DNA of 63,065 nucleotides from Clostridia bacterium (GCA_017936745.1 JAGBEY010000011.1:72498-135562), one strand, 5' to 3'; positions 8,371 to 16,422 are shown, counted from the stretch's first letter. Translations and numbers: made by a program. The notes: generated by a model not told the origin, from the sequence alone.

Positions 8371-9278
8371 TTATTGCGGTTTTATTACTCATTGCCATTG
8401 TTATTTTAATTTCTTGTATCAAAATTGTTCCTCAGGCAAGTATTTTTGTTGTGGAACGGTTAGGTGCTTATCACGCCTCCTGGAATGTGGGGCTTCATTT
8501 TAAAATTCCAATTATTGAACGTGTGGCAAAGGTGGTCAGCTTAAAAGAAAAGGTTGCTGATTTTGCTCCTCAGCCGGTAATTACGAAAGATAATGTAACC
8601 ATGCAGATTGACACGGTTGTGTATTATCAGATTACCGATGCGAAGCTGTATTGTTACGGAATCGACCGCCCCATTTCTGCCATTGAAAACTTAACTGCAA
8701 CCACCCTCCGTAATATTGTTGGGGATTTGGAATTGGATGAAACGCTGACCTCAAGAGATACAGTAAACACAAAAATGCGGTCAATTTTAGACGAAGCAAC
8801 AGATGCCTGGGGTATCAAAATCAACCGTGTGGAGCTACGTAATATTCTGCCGCCTCGTGAAATTCAGGATGCGATGGAAAAACAGATGAAGGCTGAGCGT
8901 GAACGCCGTGAAGCAATTCTGAAAGCTGAGGGGGAAAAACGGTCTCAGATTTTGGTTGCAGAAGGGGAAAAACAGGCAACTATTCTGAAAGCAGAAGCAG
9001 AAAAAGAAGCGGCAATCTTAAACGCAGAAGCAAAAAGAGAAGCCCAGATTCGGGAAGCAGAAGGGGAAGCTCAGGCGATTTTAGAAGTACAAAAGGCAAC
9101 TGCTGAGGGCTTAAAAATGCTCAAAGAAGTTGGAATGGACGACAGTGTACTCAAGCTGAAAAGTCTGGAGGCGTTTGAAAAAGCGGCAGACGGAAAAGCG
9201 ACGAAAATTATCATTCCCTCCGATATTCAAGGGGTTGCAGGTCTTGCCACTTCCGTGAAAGAATTTCTAAAGGATTAA
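8367..9278 (+). CDS. SPFH/stomatin (band 7) protein, QmcA-like
   Basis: 303 residues: one N-terminal transmembrane helix (about 1-20), then the band 7 domain (QASIFVVERLGAYH, PQPVITKDNVTMQIDTVVYYQI, LRNIVGDLELDE, WGIKINRVELRNI). A long Ala/Glu/Lys-rich coiled coil follows (about 165-255, repeated AEGEK and AEAEKEAAIL units). It should oligomerise into large membrane rings or scaffolds with its NfeD partner. The pair is a common bacterial two-gene operon linked to membrane quality control. Confidence 0.9.
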   Translation: MIIAVLLLIAIVILISCIKIVPQASIFVVERLGAYHASWNVGLHFKIPIIERVAKVVSLKEKVADFAPQPVITKDNVTMQIDTVVYYQITDAKLYCYGIDRPISAIENLTATTLRNIVGDLELDETLTSRDTVNTKMRSILDEATDAWGIKINRVELRNILPPREIQDAMEKQMKAERERREAILKAEGEKRSQILVAEGEKQATILKAEAEKEAAILNAEAKREAQIREAEGEAQAILEVQKATAEGLKMLKEVGMDDSVLKLKSLEAFEKAADGKATKIIIPSDIQGVAGLATSVKEFLKD

Positions 9279-9286
9279 CAAATCGG

Positions 9287-9317
9287 AAAACAGACACCCG
9301 TTTTGGGTGTCTGTTTT
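9287..9317 (+). terminator. Terminator after the nfeD-SPFH pair
   Basis: A 13-bp perfect stem, AAAACAGACACCC (9287-9299) with GGGTGTCTGTTTT (9305-9317), and a T-rich 3' arm. Confidence 0.85.
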
Positions 9318-9337
9318 AAAAAAGTAAGGGGAAATGT

Positions 9338-9814
9338 ATGGAAAAAACCAATGCAATGCGAATTCTGGATAAAAATAAAATAGCCTATTCTGTGTTGACG
9401 TATGATGCAAAAGACGGCGTGATAGACGGTGTTTCTGTTGCCGGAAAAATCGGTCAGAAACCGGAAATCGTGTATAAAACATTAGTTACGCAAGGCAAAT
9501 CAAAAGACTATTTTGTGTTTGTTATACCTGTTGAAAAGGAACTGAATTTAAAAGCAGCAGCAAAAGCAGTAGGGGAGAAGTCCGTTGAAATGATTGCGGT
9601 GAAGGACATCAATAAAATTACCGGCTATATTCGCGGTGGATGTTCCCCTGTCGGCATGAAAAAACAGTTTCAAACTGTGATAGATTATTCTGCTGAGGGC
9701 TTGGATTGCTTTTTTGTCAGCGGTGGTAAAATCGGAATTCAATTAGGGTTGTCTCCGAAATTATTGGCAGACCTGATTGGAGCATCTTTTTCGGAAATTG
9801 CCGTTGAAATGTAA
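9338..9814 (+). CDS. ybaK: Cys-tRNA(Pro)/Cys-tRNA(Cys) deacylase, YbaK/EbsC family
   Basis: 158 residues matching the whole YbaK fold: MEKTNAMRILDKNKIAYSVL at the N-terminus, the catalytic Lys region VIPVEKELNLKAAAKAVG (about 67-84), and GYIRGGCSPVGMKKQF (about 103-118). It hydrolyses Cys mis-charged onto tRNA-Pro in trans. This fits the short ProS at 205-1635, which has no cis-editing domain. A good ribosome site (AAGGGG) precedes the ATG. Confidence 0.93.
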   Translation: MEKTNAMRILDKNKIAYSVLTYDAKDGVIDGVSVAGKIGQKPEIVYKTLVTQGKSKDYFVFVIPVEKELNLKAAAKAVGEKSVEMIAVKDINKITGYIRGGCSPVGMKKQFQTVIDYSAEGLDCFFVSGGKIGIQLGLSPKLLADLIGASFSEIAVEM

Positions 9815-9863
9815 GAAAACTCATTCCAAAATGATTTGTCTGATACACGAAGGAGTGTGAATT

Positions 9864-10397
9864 GTGATGAAAAAATGGGGGATTGGACTGTTATCATTAG
9901 TTTTGATTGCAGTGCTTTTCTACATAGTTGGAACCGGATTTATGGAGCGGTATGATGTTATGTTATCTGATTTTTCCGTCTCGAAGGATGGAACAGAGCT
10001 GACACTGTCGGTTACGGTAGCTTCTTCCGCGGGATTTATTCGTGATTATCAGGATGTTGGAGGCGGAGTGAAGCCGCATCTGCTTCGTTTTTATTCCACT
10101 TTTGGAGGGGTGAACAGCTCTTTTGGTGCAAAAAATACTTTTGTTTTGCCTGTTTCGGATGAGGATACGGAAATCTATTTCAGCCGTCCCGGAAAAGGGT
10201 ATGAACTGGTGTTGGAAAAAAATCCTGAAAGCGGAGTCTGGCAAAGGCCTGCTGTAGAGACAGTAACCCAGTCGGAAACAGAGGAGGCATCTCAAAACGA
10301 TTTGGTTTATCGCGGGGAAGCAAAAGAAATTCGCGATTTGCTCTATCGTGGAGAAACGGTGACAGTACTGAAGCTGGAGGAACAAACAAAACCATAG
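9864..10397 (+). CDS. Membrane-anchored protein of unknown function
   Basis: 177 residues. Start is GTG at 9864 (AGGAG 8 nt upstream) or the ATG that directly follows it. One N-terminal transmembrane segment or uncleaved signal (about 4-25) is followed by an extracytoplasmic domain predicted as beta-rich (LTLSVTVASSAGFIRDYQDVGGG, YSTFGGVNSSFGAKNTFVLPV) and an acidic linker (ETVTQSETEEASQND). I do not recognise a named family. It ends at a strong terminator and stands alone or as the last gene after ybaK. Confidence 0.7.
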   Translation: MMKKWGIGLLSLVLIAVLFYIVGTGFMERYDVMLSDFSVSKDGTELTLSVTVASSAGFIRDYQDVGGGVKPHLLRFYSTFGGVNSSFGAKNTFVLPVSDEDTEIYFSRPGKGYELVLEKNPESGVWQRPAVETVTQSETEEASQNDLVYRGEAKEIRDLLYRGETVTVLKLEEQTKP

Positions 10398-10402
10398 GAA
10401 AT

Positions 10403-10437
10403 AAAAAAAAGCGAATGTTTAACACATTCGCTTTTTT
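10403..10437. terminator. Bidirectional terminator
   Basis: AAAAGCGAATG (10407-10417) and CATTCGCTTTTTT (10425-10437) form an 11-bp stem flanked by A and T runs between converging genes. Confidence 0.88.
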
Positions 10438-10450
10438 ATGTTGCTTTGGA

Positions 10451-10720
10451 TTATTCAGCTGCTTTGATTTCTTCAAAACAAGCGCTGCAGTAAACCGGTT
10501 TGTCATCTCTGGGGATGAACGGAACTTTCGCTTCACCGCCACATTTTGCACAAACTGCAGTGTGCAGTTCTCTTTTTGCACCTTTTCTTGCGGTTCTGCA
10601 TTCTTTACATCTGGAAGGTTTGTTCTGGAAACCTTTTTCAGCGTAAAATTCCTGTTCACCTGCAGTGAATACAAATTCAGCTCCACATTCTTTGCAGATT
10701 AAAGTTTCGTCTTGATACAT
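10451..10720 (-). CDS. Zinc-ribbon protein with three CxxC-type motifs
   Basis: 89 residues starting MYQDETLICKECGAEFVFTAGEQEF. Cys pairs are CKEC, CKEC (in SRCKECR), CAKC and CSAC, which suit two zinc ribbons (a zf-trcl-like N-terminal half and a CxxC-ssDNA-binding-like C-terminal half). The family is common in Clostridia and is usually annotated only as zinc-ribbon domain protein; nucleic-acid binding is likely but unproven. The minus strand is chosen because of the Cys pattern and the AAGGAGAA ribosome site. Confidence 0.85.
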   Translation of the reverse strand: MYQDETLICKECGAEFVFTAGEQEFYAEKGFQNKPSRCKECRTARKGAKRELHTAVCAKCGGEAKVPFIPRDDKPVYCSACFEEIKAAE

Positions 10721-10849
10721 GAGTTTTTCTCCTTAGTAAATATATATAATGTTTTTTAGACTCTTGCGGATTGGAACCATGCCTCACTTTTGTATGCGCT
10801 CTGATGCAGTGTTCTGTTGTGCAACTGCTTTTTGCACAATTGCTTTGAT

Positions 10850-11413
10850 TTACAAATTGAAAAGTGGGGCAGCTTTCTTCTTAATTCTCTGCAAGGCATT
10901 GTCGATTGACTTTGGCGTTTTACCAAGGACAGTGGCAATTTCTTTGTAAGACATACCGGAGCTGATAAGATAAAGTACGGAAAGTTCAAATTTGCTCAAT
11001 ATCTCTTTTAGCTTTTCATTTGCAATTTTGAAATCTTCATTATCAAAAAATGTGTCCTCCGGACCAGAAGTATAAAGGCTCTTGGAAATCGTTTCGTCTG
11101 CCTCAATGGAAATCGAATGATTCAAAGGTGCGTGCTTCAGCCGAAGAGAATTTTTAATAACAGTTTTCAATCTTAATATGATACAGCGTTTTGCAAACAC
11201 TTCAAACGGAACTTCTTTTTTGGAATCAAAATTTTTGATGGCAGTAAAGAGACCTATCATTCCTTCCTGAACCAAATCATCCCGTTCAGCACCTGCTAAA
11301 AAATATTTAAACGCTATGGTACGGATAAAAGGCTTGAATTCTATGAAAATTTCGTCCAAAGCCACTTCATCCAGCTGTTTTGCTTTTTCGATGAGCCTTG
11401 TATCAAATTCCAT
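10850..11413 (-). CDS. RNA polymerase sigma-70 family factor, SigH-like
   Basis: 187 residues. Region 2 is visible at about 25-85 (FIRTIAFKYFLAGAERDDLVQEGMIGLFTAIKNFD, with the DDLVQEG(M/L)IGL core), and region 4 helix-turn-helix at about 150-180 (SGMSYKEIATVLGKTPKSIDNALQRIKKKA). Size and the DDLVQEGxIGL/FxxFAxRCI pattern resemble the sporulation/stationary-phase factor SigH of Firmicutes, but region 3 is short and SigH is not certain. A BofC-like gene lies upstream on the same strand. A terminator-less hairpin (10817-10839) follows. Confidence 0.85.
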   Translation of the reverse strand: MEFDTRLIEKAKQLDEVALDEIFIEFKPFIRTIAFKYFLAGAERDDLVQEGMIGLFTAIKNFDSKKEVPFEVFAKRCIILRLKTVIKNSLRLKHAPLNHSISIEADETISKSLYTSGPEDTFFDNEDFKIANEKLKEILSKFELSVLYLISSGMSYKEIATVLGKTPKSIDNALQRIKKKAAPLFNL

Positions 11414-11578
11414 AAGCAGACCAAATCCTTTTATACATACTACTTAAACATTATTGCATAAAAAATTGGTCTTGTCAAGCTTTTTTTTACAAGATTTACA
11501 AAAATATTTTTTTATTTCGTCTCGAATTGTAACATTTAGACAAAATTATACAAATAATTTCACAGTTTATACAAAAGT

Positions 11579-12124
11579 TTATTGGAAAGATTCCAAAATT
11601 TCCAAAAGTTCATATTCGGAATTGATTAATATTCCTGCAGTCAGAATTTCGATATCCTCTTTGGTTAACATGGAACGATTGATTTTTTGTTCTGTTACAA
11701 CCTTGGTTTCGTCTTTGCTGTTTGTTACAACAATACAGTCATCCCGGAGACGCAGCAAAAAATGATCGTCGCATTCAACCGATTCTTTTTGTTCGGCAAC
11801 CATGAAAGTTCCATTGAAATTTAAAATACTCCATTCCGGATGAAGCAGACTGACTTCCTCTTGTGATTTGCCGTACAATTCCTTGGGAAGCGGTAACAGC
11901 CTTGTGGAGGAATGCCCGCAGGAATACAGTGTAGTCAGCTCCATGGTTGCGTTTGTTTGTAATGTGGGTTGGTTGGAGGGCTTGACCACGTCTGTAACAG
12001 CAGGTGTGCGAGTCCATATGAAAGCAGTAAGTCCGGCTGCCAGAACAAAAAATATAATTCCGAAAATCAGGAAACGTTTTTGTTTTTTTCGACGGTGTCG
12101 GTCGTAATAAAATTTTGGTAACAT
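11579..12124 (-). CDS. BofC-like sporulation/intercompartment signalling protein
   Basis: 181 residues: an N-terminal basic segment and one transmembrane helix (about 19-39), then an extracytoplasmic domain. The segments YSCGHSSTRLLPLPKELYGKSQEEV, HPEWSILNFNGTFMV and CDDHFLLRLRDDCIVV, followed by LTAGILINSEYELLEILESF, follow the pattern of BofC proteins. In Bacillus, BofC restrains the SpoIVB protease during sigma-K activation. Divergence is high, so the call rests on pattern and on the nearby sigma factor. The ribosome site is GGAAGGTG. Confidence 0.6.
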   Translation of the reverse strand: MLPKFYYDRHRRKKQKRFLIFGIIFFVLAAGLTAFIWTRTPAVTDVVKPSNQPTLQTNATMELTTLYSCGHSSTRLLPLPKELYGKSQEEVSLLHPEWSILNFNGTFMVAEQKESVECDDHFLLRLRDDCIVVTNSKDETKVVTEQKINRSMLTKEDIEILTAGILINSEYELLEILESFQ

Positions 12125-12457
12125 TGCTTCACCTTCCTTTTTTTGTAAGTATTGCCCGAAACCAACATTTTATACTTCAGCGGATGGGGAAAAACAGGAA
12201 AACAATGTTATGATTTTGTGAAAATCGGCTATAATATAGGAAGAATCAGAGGTTTTAGCGGCTTTGCCACAAATAGAAAACGGGCAGAAAACGGAACATA
12301 ACGGACATTTTGTTCGTCCGTTGTAATACTTGTGGAATTTTTTAAAGTAACCTGCCTGGAAAACAGATGGATTCCCTTTTGAAAATTCAGAGATATCAAC
12401 GGAATTATCCAATTCTAAAAAAAACATTGGAAATTCGAAAAAAAATGTGGAAAGCCC
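12125..12457. other. Intergenic region upstream of the BMC operon
   Basis: No convincing gene. It contains one hairpin with a 7-bp perfect stem (AACGGAC at 12300 with GTCCGTT ending 12322) and a TATAAT at 12230 with no good -35 box. I see no cobalamin-riboswitch core (B12 box) on either strand. Confidence 0.5.
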
Positions 12458-12486
12458 TTGACAAAAACAAAAAAAAAGAGTATAAT
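12458..12486 (+). promoter_or_regulatory. Consensus promoter of the BMC/propanediol operon
   Basis: TTGACA (12458-12463), exactly 17 bp, TATAAT (12481-12486): a perfect sigma-A promoter. Such a strong core implies tight repression, and it is flanked by the direct repeats listed next. Confidence 0.92.
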
Positions 12487-12503
12487 ACAGACAAAAACAA
12501 AAA
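12460..12503 (+). repeat. Direct-repeat operator candidate around the BMC promoter
   Basis: GACAAAAACAAAAA occurs twice, at 12460-12473 and 12490-12503, 30 bp apart start to start (about three helical turns). One copy overlaps the -35 box and spacer; the other follows the -10 box. A/C-rich direct repeats of this sort are typical DeoR-family operators, and a DeoR-type regulator is encoded at 26661-27419 in the same operon. Confidence 0.65.
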
Positions 12504-12529
12504 TAAACACAGAAAAAGGGGTTTTGATT

Positions 12530-13324
12530 ATGGCTATGATGAATGAGTACGAAATCAAAAAAGAAATATGTGAAGTCGGCAGAAGAATTTACATGAATGG
12601 CTTCGTTGCTGCAAACGACGGTAACATTACTGTAAAAGTTTCTGATAATGTGTTTTTTGCGACTCCCACCGGTGTATCCAAAGGTTATATGACTCCGGAT
12701 ATGATTATCAAGGTTGACGGAGAAGGCAATGTCCTGGAAGGAAAATTAAAACCCTCCAGCGAATTAAAAATGCATTTAAGAGTTTATAAAGAAAGACCGG
12801 ATGTAAGATCAGTTGTGCATGCACATCCGCCCACAGCAACCGGTTTTGCAATCGCAGGCGTTCCGCTTGATAAATACACTATGCCGGAAGCTATTATTTT
12901 CCTGGGCACTGTTCCGATTGCAAAATATGGTACTCCCTCTACTGATGAAATCCCGGATGCAGTATCCGAACATCTGCAGAGCTACGATGCATTCCTTCTG
13001 GAAAATCACGGTGCATTAACCGTTGGTAACTCCTTGATGAATGCATACTTCAAAATGGAAACTTTAGAGTTTTACGCTAAAATTTCCTTAAATGCAAGAC
13101 TCTTAGGCGGCGAACAGGAATTAACCTGTGACCAGATTGATAAGCTGCTGCAGGTAAGAGCGCAGTTTAAAGTTCCCGGCAAACATCCCGGTTGCAAAAA
13201 ATGTGAAAAGAACGGAACTCCCGAATGTAAAGAAGCACAAAGATTGGCAAAGAAAGAAGATAATCCGGATGCCGGTTTGGTTGCAGAAATTACTCAAAAA
13301 GTTCTGGCTGCAATGGGCAAGTAA
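12530..13324 (+). CDS. Class II sugar-phosphate aldolase (fuculose-1-P/rhamnulose-1-P type) with a C-terminal encapsulation peptide
   Basis: 264 residues from the ATG at 12530 (AGGGG site; earlier frame codons lie inside the promoter). It splits L-fuculose- or L-rhamnulose-1-phosphate into DHAP and L-lactaldehyde. The AraD/FucA fold is clear: GNITVK (phosphate loop region), SGVSKGY-like TPTGVSKGYMTPDM, zinc ligands in VHAHPPTATGFA, catalytic Glu in MPEAIIFLG, and LENHGALTVG (third zinc His). After the enzyme (about 1-215) comes a Cys-rich linker (PGCKKCEKNGTPECKEAQR) and a terminal amphipathic helix DAGLVAEITQKVLAAMGK. The helix fits a shell-targeting peptide, placing the enzyme in the BMC. 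Rhamnulokinase in the same operon favours rhamnulose-1-P as substrate. Confidence 0.9.
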   Translation: MAMMNEYEIKKEICEVGRRIYMNGFVAANDGNITVKVSDNVFFATPTGVSKGYMTPDMIIKVDGEGNVLEGKLKPSSELKMHLRVYKERPDVRSVVHAHPPTATGFAIAGVPLDKYTMPEAIIFLGTVPIAKYGTPSTDEIPDAVSEHLQSYDAFLLENHGALTVGNSLMNAYFKMETLEFYAKISLNARLLGGEQELTCDQIDKLLQVRAQFKVPGKHPGCKKCEKNGTPECKEAQRLAKKEDNPDAGLVAEITQKVLAAMGK

Positions 13325-13338
13325 TCCATTCGCTTATA

Positions 13339-13354
13339 CTATAATATATTATAG
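13339..13354. promoter_or_regulatory. Perfect 16-bp palindrome between aldolase and pduC
   Basis: CTATAATATATTATAG is a perfect inverted repeat in the 92-bp gap before pduC. It contains a TATAAT-like element on both strands and could be an internal promoter or a protein site. There is no good -35 box, so the role is open. Confidence 0.3.
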
Positions 13355-13416
13355 AAAGGAAAGGTCTGACCGGAATACGATTTGTATTTTAGTAAGACGA
13401 AAGATGGTGAACACTT

Positions 13417-15081
13417 ATGAAATCAAATCGATTTGAAGTGCTGGGGCAAAGACCTGTCCATCAAGATGGGTTTGTAAATGAATGGGATGAAGTTGGCTTT
13501 GTCGCTATGGATTCCAAATATGACCCGAAGCCCTCTTTGAAGATTGTAAACGGTGTTATTGTTGAAATGGATGGTAAACGCCGTGAGGATTTTGACTTTA
13601 TCGACAGCTTTATTGCAGATCACGCCATTGACTTATCCATTGCAGAGAAAGCAATGGCAATAGACAGTTTGCAATATGCCAGAGATTTGTGCGATATCAA
13701 CACCGATAATAAGGAGCTTAAAAAGCTGTTCTCCGGCTTGACCGCTGCAAAGCTGAAAGAAATTATGAACCACATGAATGTTGTGGAAATGATGATGGCA
13801 ATGCAGAAAATGAGAGAAAGAAAAACTCCTTCTAATCAATGTCATGTTACTAATCTGGATGATAATCCGGTGCAGATTGCCTGCGATGCGGCAGAAGCAA
13901 CTTTCCGTGGCTTTGACGAAACCGAAACCACCGTTGGGATTGCAAGATATGCCCCTCTTTGTGCTGTTGGGCTGCTCATCGGCTCTCAGGTAGGGCGTCC
14001 CGGTGTATTGTCTCAGTGTGCAGTAGAAGAAGCCGTGGAATTAAAGCTGGGTATGAAAGGGCTTACCACCTATGCGGAAACAATTTCTGTGTATGGTACT
14101 GAAAAGGTGTTTATCGACGGTGATGATACGCCTTATTCCAAAGCATTTTTAGCTTCTGCATATGCTTCACGCGGGATGAAGATGCGTTGTACCTCAGGTA
14201 CAGGCTCCGAAGTTCTGATGGGGAATGCAGAGAAAAAATCTATGCTTTATCTGGAAATCCGTTGTCTGCTTGTTATTAAAGGGGCAGGAGTTCAGGGCAC
14301 ACAAAATGGTGCAATCAGCTGTATCGGTATTACAGGCTCAGTTCCCTCCGGTATTCGTTGTGTATTGGCAGAAAATTTAGTTGCTGCACAGCTCGGGCTG
14401 GAGGTTGCCTCCGGTAACGACCAGACATTCTCCCACAGTGATATCAGAAGAACAGCGAGAATGCTGATGCAGATGCTTCCGGGAACCGACTTTATCTTCT
14501 CGGGATATAGCTCCATTCCTAACTATGATAATATGTTTGCCGGTGCAAACTTCGATGCGGAAGATTATGATGATTACAATATTCTGCAGCGTGACCTGAA
14601 GGTAGACGGTGGCTTGCGTCCTGTTTCTGAAGAAGATGTTATCCGGGTTCGTGAAAAGGCAGCAAAAGCAGTTCAGGCTGTGTTCGCTTGTCTGGGATTT
14701 CCGAAAGTAACGGATGAACAGGTTGAACAGGCAGTGTATGCTCACGGAAGTAAAGACATTACTGCAAAACGAAATGTGAATGAGGATTTGGCAGCTGCAC
14801 AAAAATTAGTTGACGGTGATATCACCGGTATTGATATCGTGCAGGCACTGAACAATTCCGGCTTCCACGATGTGGCAGTATCCGTATTCCAGATGTTGAA
14901 GCAGCGTCTTTCCGCTGATTATTTACAGACCTCTTCCATTTTAGATGAAAACTTTGATGTATTGAGTTCTGTGAACCATCCCAATGATTATAACGGCCCC
15001 GGTACCGGTTACCGTGTGTCCGGTGCACGTTGGGACGAAATTAAAAATATTAAGGATACCTTAGATCCGACCACGATTTAG
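13417..15081 (+). CDS. pduC: Adenosylcobalamin-dependent propanediol dehydratase, large subunit
   Basis: 554 residues, full length for PduC. It converts 1,2-propanediol to propionaldehyde through an adenosylcobalamin radical. Every catalytic residue known from the Klebsiella oxytoca enzyme is found at the identical number: Gln141, His143, Glu170, Glu221, Gln296, Asp335 and Ser362. The start MKSNRFEVLGQRPVHQDGF matches the family N-terminus, although its ribosome site is weak. It precedes pduD by 63 bp and needs PduD and PduE to form the holoenzyme. The match at all seven positions makes diol (rather than glycyl-radical) chemistry certain. Confidence 0.98.
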   Translation: MKSNRFEVLGQRPVHQDGFVNEWDEVGFVAMDSKYDPKPSLKIVNGVIVEMDGKRREDFDFIDSFIADHAIDLSIAEKAMAIDSLQYARDLCDINTDNKELKKLFSGLTAAKLKEIMNHMNVVEMMMAMQKMRERKTPSNQCHVTNLDDNPVQIACDAAEATFRGFDETETTVGIARYAPLCAVGLLIGSQVGRPGVLSQCAVEEAVELKLGMKGLTTYAETISVYGTEKVFIDGDDTPYSKAFLASAYASRGMKMRCTSGTGSEVLMGNAEKKSMLYLEIRCLLVIKGAGVQGTQNGAISCIGITGSVPSGIRCVLAENLVAAQLGLEVASGNDQTFSHSDIRRTARMLMQMLPGTDFIFSGYSSIPNYDNMFAGANFDAEDYDDYNILQRDLKVDGGLRPVSEEDVIRVREKAAKAVQAVFACLGFPKVTDEQVEQAVYAHGSKDITAKRNVNEDLAAAQKLVDGDITGIDIVQALNNSGFHDVAVSVFQMLKQRLSADYLQTSSILDENFDVLSSVNHPNDYNGPGTGYRVSGARWDEIKNIKDTLDPTTI

Positions 15082-15144
15082 AAATAAGAAAGAAAGGATT
15101 TGTGCATTTTTTTACAATAGAATAAAAATGTATACGGTATCAGT

Positions 15145-15801
15145 ATGGAATATAATGAACAATTAGTCAAAGAAGTTACCCGACAGGTTATGGCAGCCAT
15201 CCGGAGTGCGGAAGCAACCGGCTCCAACCAGTCTGTTGCAGCTCCTACCAGTGGGAAACGGCTTACCATCACCGAAACAGGGGATGCTCCGAAAGGTGTT
15301 AGTCCCTCGGAGGTTGTAATCGGATTGGGAGCTTCTTTCTCCAAAGATATGTTTGAAACTATGTCCGGTGTCAGTCACTATGATTTGATTCGTGAAATTG
15401 CTGCCGGCGTGGAAGAAGAGGGAATGACCCCTCGTTTTATTCGGATTTATCACACATCCGATGTAGCATTTATTGCACTGACTGCTGCAAAATACAGCGG
15501 TTCAGGAATCGGTGTGGGAATCCAGTCCAAAGGAACCACCACCATTCATCAGAAGGATTTATTTCCGCTGACAAATCTGGAATTGTTTCCGCAAGCACCA
15601 TTGATTACCTTGGATATATACCGTAAAATCGGAAAAAATGCTGCAAGGTATGCCAAGGGGCAGACTCCGGAACCCATCAGTGTAATGAATGATTGTATGG
15701 TTCGTCCCAAATTCCAGGCAAAAGCAGCTTTGCTCCACATTAAAGAAACAGATAATGTGGTAGATAAAAAGCCTCCGGTTGCATTACAGATTGAATTTTA
15801 A
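15145..15801 (+). CDS. pduD: Propanediol dehydratase, medium subunit, with N-terminal encapsulation peptide
   Basis: 218 residues. The N-terminal helix MEYNEQLVKEVTRQVMAAIRS followed by a Ser/Thr/Pro-rich linker is a shell-targeting peptide, as in Salmonella PduD. The core (about 45-218) is the medium subunit that helps bind cobalamin: PSEVVIGLGASFSKDMFETMSGVSH, GIGVGIQSKGTTTIHQKDL and LDIYRKIGKNAARYAKGQ. It forms the dehydratase heterohexamer with PduC and PduE. Confidence 0.96.
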   Translation: MEYNEQLVKEVTRQVMAAIRSAEATGSNQSVAAPTSGKRLTITETGDAPKGVSPSEVVIGLGASFSKDMFETMSGVSHYDLIREIAAGVEEEGMTPRFIRIYHTSDVAFIALTAAKYSGSGIGVGIQSKGTTTIHQKDLFPLTNLELFPQAPLITLDIYRKIGKNAARYAKGQTPEPISVMNDCMVRPKFQAKAALLHIKETDNVVDKKPPVALQIEF

Positions 15802-15813
15802 GGAGTGGCAGTG

Positions 15814-16422
15814 ATGGATGTAAATATTTCAGAAATTGTAAAAGCTGTTGCTCAGAAAATTCAGGCAGAAACCGGAAACAAAGGAATTTCGGCAACAGAA
15901 ATGGATTCCATTTTGAAAAAAGTGGAAGTAACAAAACAAGAAAAAACACCCGACCAGATTGCCGACGAACTGACAAAAAAGGTTCTTCGGGATATGAAGA
16001 GCGGCGGTACTGTAGCATCAGGAAAAGGATACACCTATCCTTTGGCAAAAAATCATCCTGATTTGCTTCGTTCCAAATCCGGAAAAGCGTTTTCTGATAT
16101 CACTTTTGAAAAAGTAATTCAGGGCAAAGTTACTCATGAGGACTTTAAAACCAATCGTGAAACCTTGCTGATGCAGGCAGAAATTGCAGAAAAAGCAGGA
16201 AAAAAACAGTTTGCAGGAAATCTTCGCCGTGCAGCTGAGCTGACTGTGGTTCCCGATGAAGAAGTGCTTCGGATTTACGATAAGCTGCGACCCAACCGTG
16301 CAACAAAAAAGGAACTGTTGGAAATTGCAGATAACTTAAGAAGTAATTATCAGGCGAATATTACAGCAGCATTCATTGAAGAAATTGTTGCGATATACGA
16401 AAAAAGAAACATTCTCTTATAA
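15814..16422 (+). CDS. pduE: Propanediol dehydratase, small subunit
   Basis: 202 residues from the ATG at 15814; AGGAG at 15800-15805 overlaps the pduD stop and is correctly spaced for this ATG, not for the GTG at 15805. The C-terminal half carries the small-subunit signature (YPLAKNHPDLLRSKSGKAFSDIT, GNLRRAAELTVVPDEEVLRIYDKLRP). The N-terminal 25 residues (MDVNISEIVKAVAQKIQAETG) form an amphipathic helix resembling the encapsulation peptides of its neighbours, followed by a ~60-residue linker. Confidence 0.96.
   Translation: MDVNISEIVKAVAQKIQAETGNKGISATEMDSILKKVEVTKQEKTPDQIADELTKKVLRDMKSGGTVASGKGYTYPLAKNHPDLLRSKSGKAFSDITFEKVIQGKVTHEDFKTNRETLLMQAEIAEKAGKKQFAGNLRRAAELTVVPDEEVLRIYDKLRPNRATKKELLEIADNLRSNYQANITAAFIEEIVAIYEKRNILL

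Noticed and set aside
10415..10702. Plus-strand reading frame opposite the zinc-ribbon gene
   Set aside because: Phe/Cys-rich antisense shadow with no ribosome site; the minus strand gives ordered CxxC motifs.
10817..10839. Hairpin TTGTGCAA/TTGCACAA as terminator of the sigma gene
   Set aside because: No T-run follows on the minus strand; function not supported.
12170..12427. Minus-strand frame of 85 codons with several Cys
   Set aside because: No ribosome site, no family resemblance, biased composition; treated as non-coding.
12458..12529. Upstream extension of the BMC aldolase
   Set aside because: These codons lie in the -35/-10 promoter; AGGGG is correctly spaced for the ATG at 12530.
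12125..12529. Cobalamin riboswitch upstream of the B12-dependent operon
   Set aside because: No B12-box core seen on either strand; the leader from the consensus promoter is only about 40 nt.
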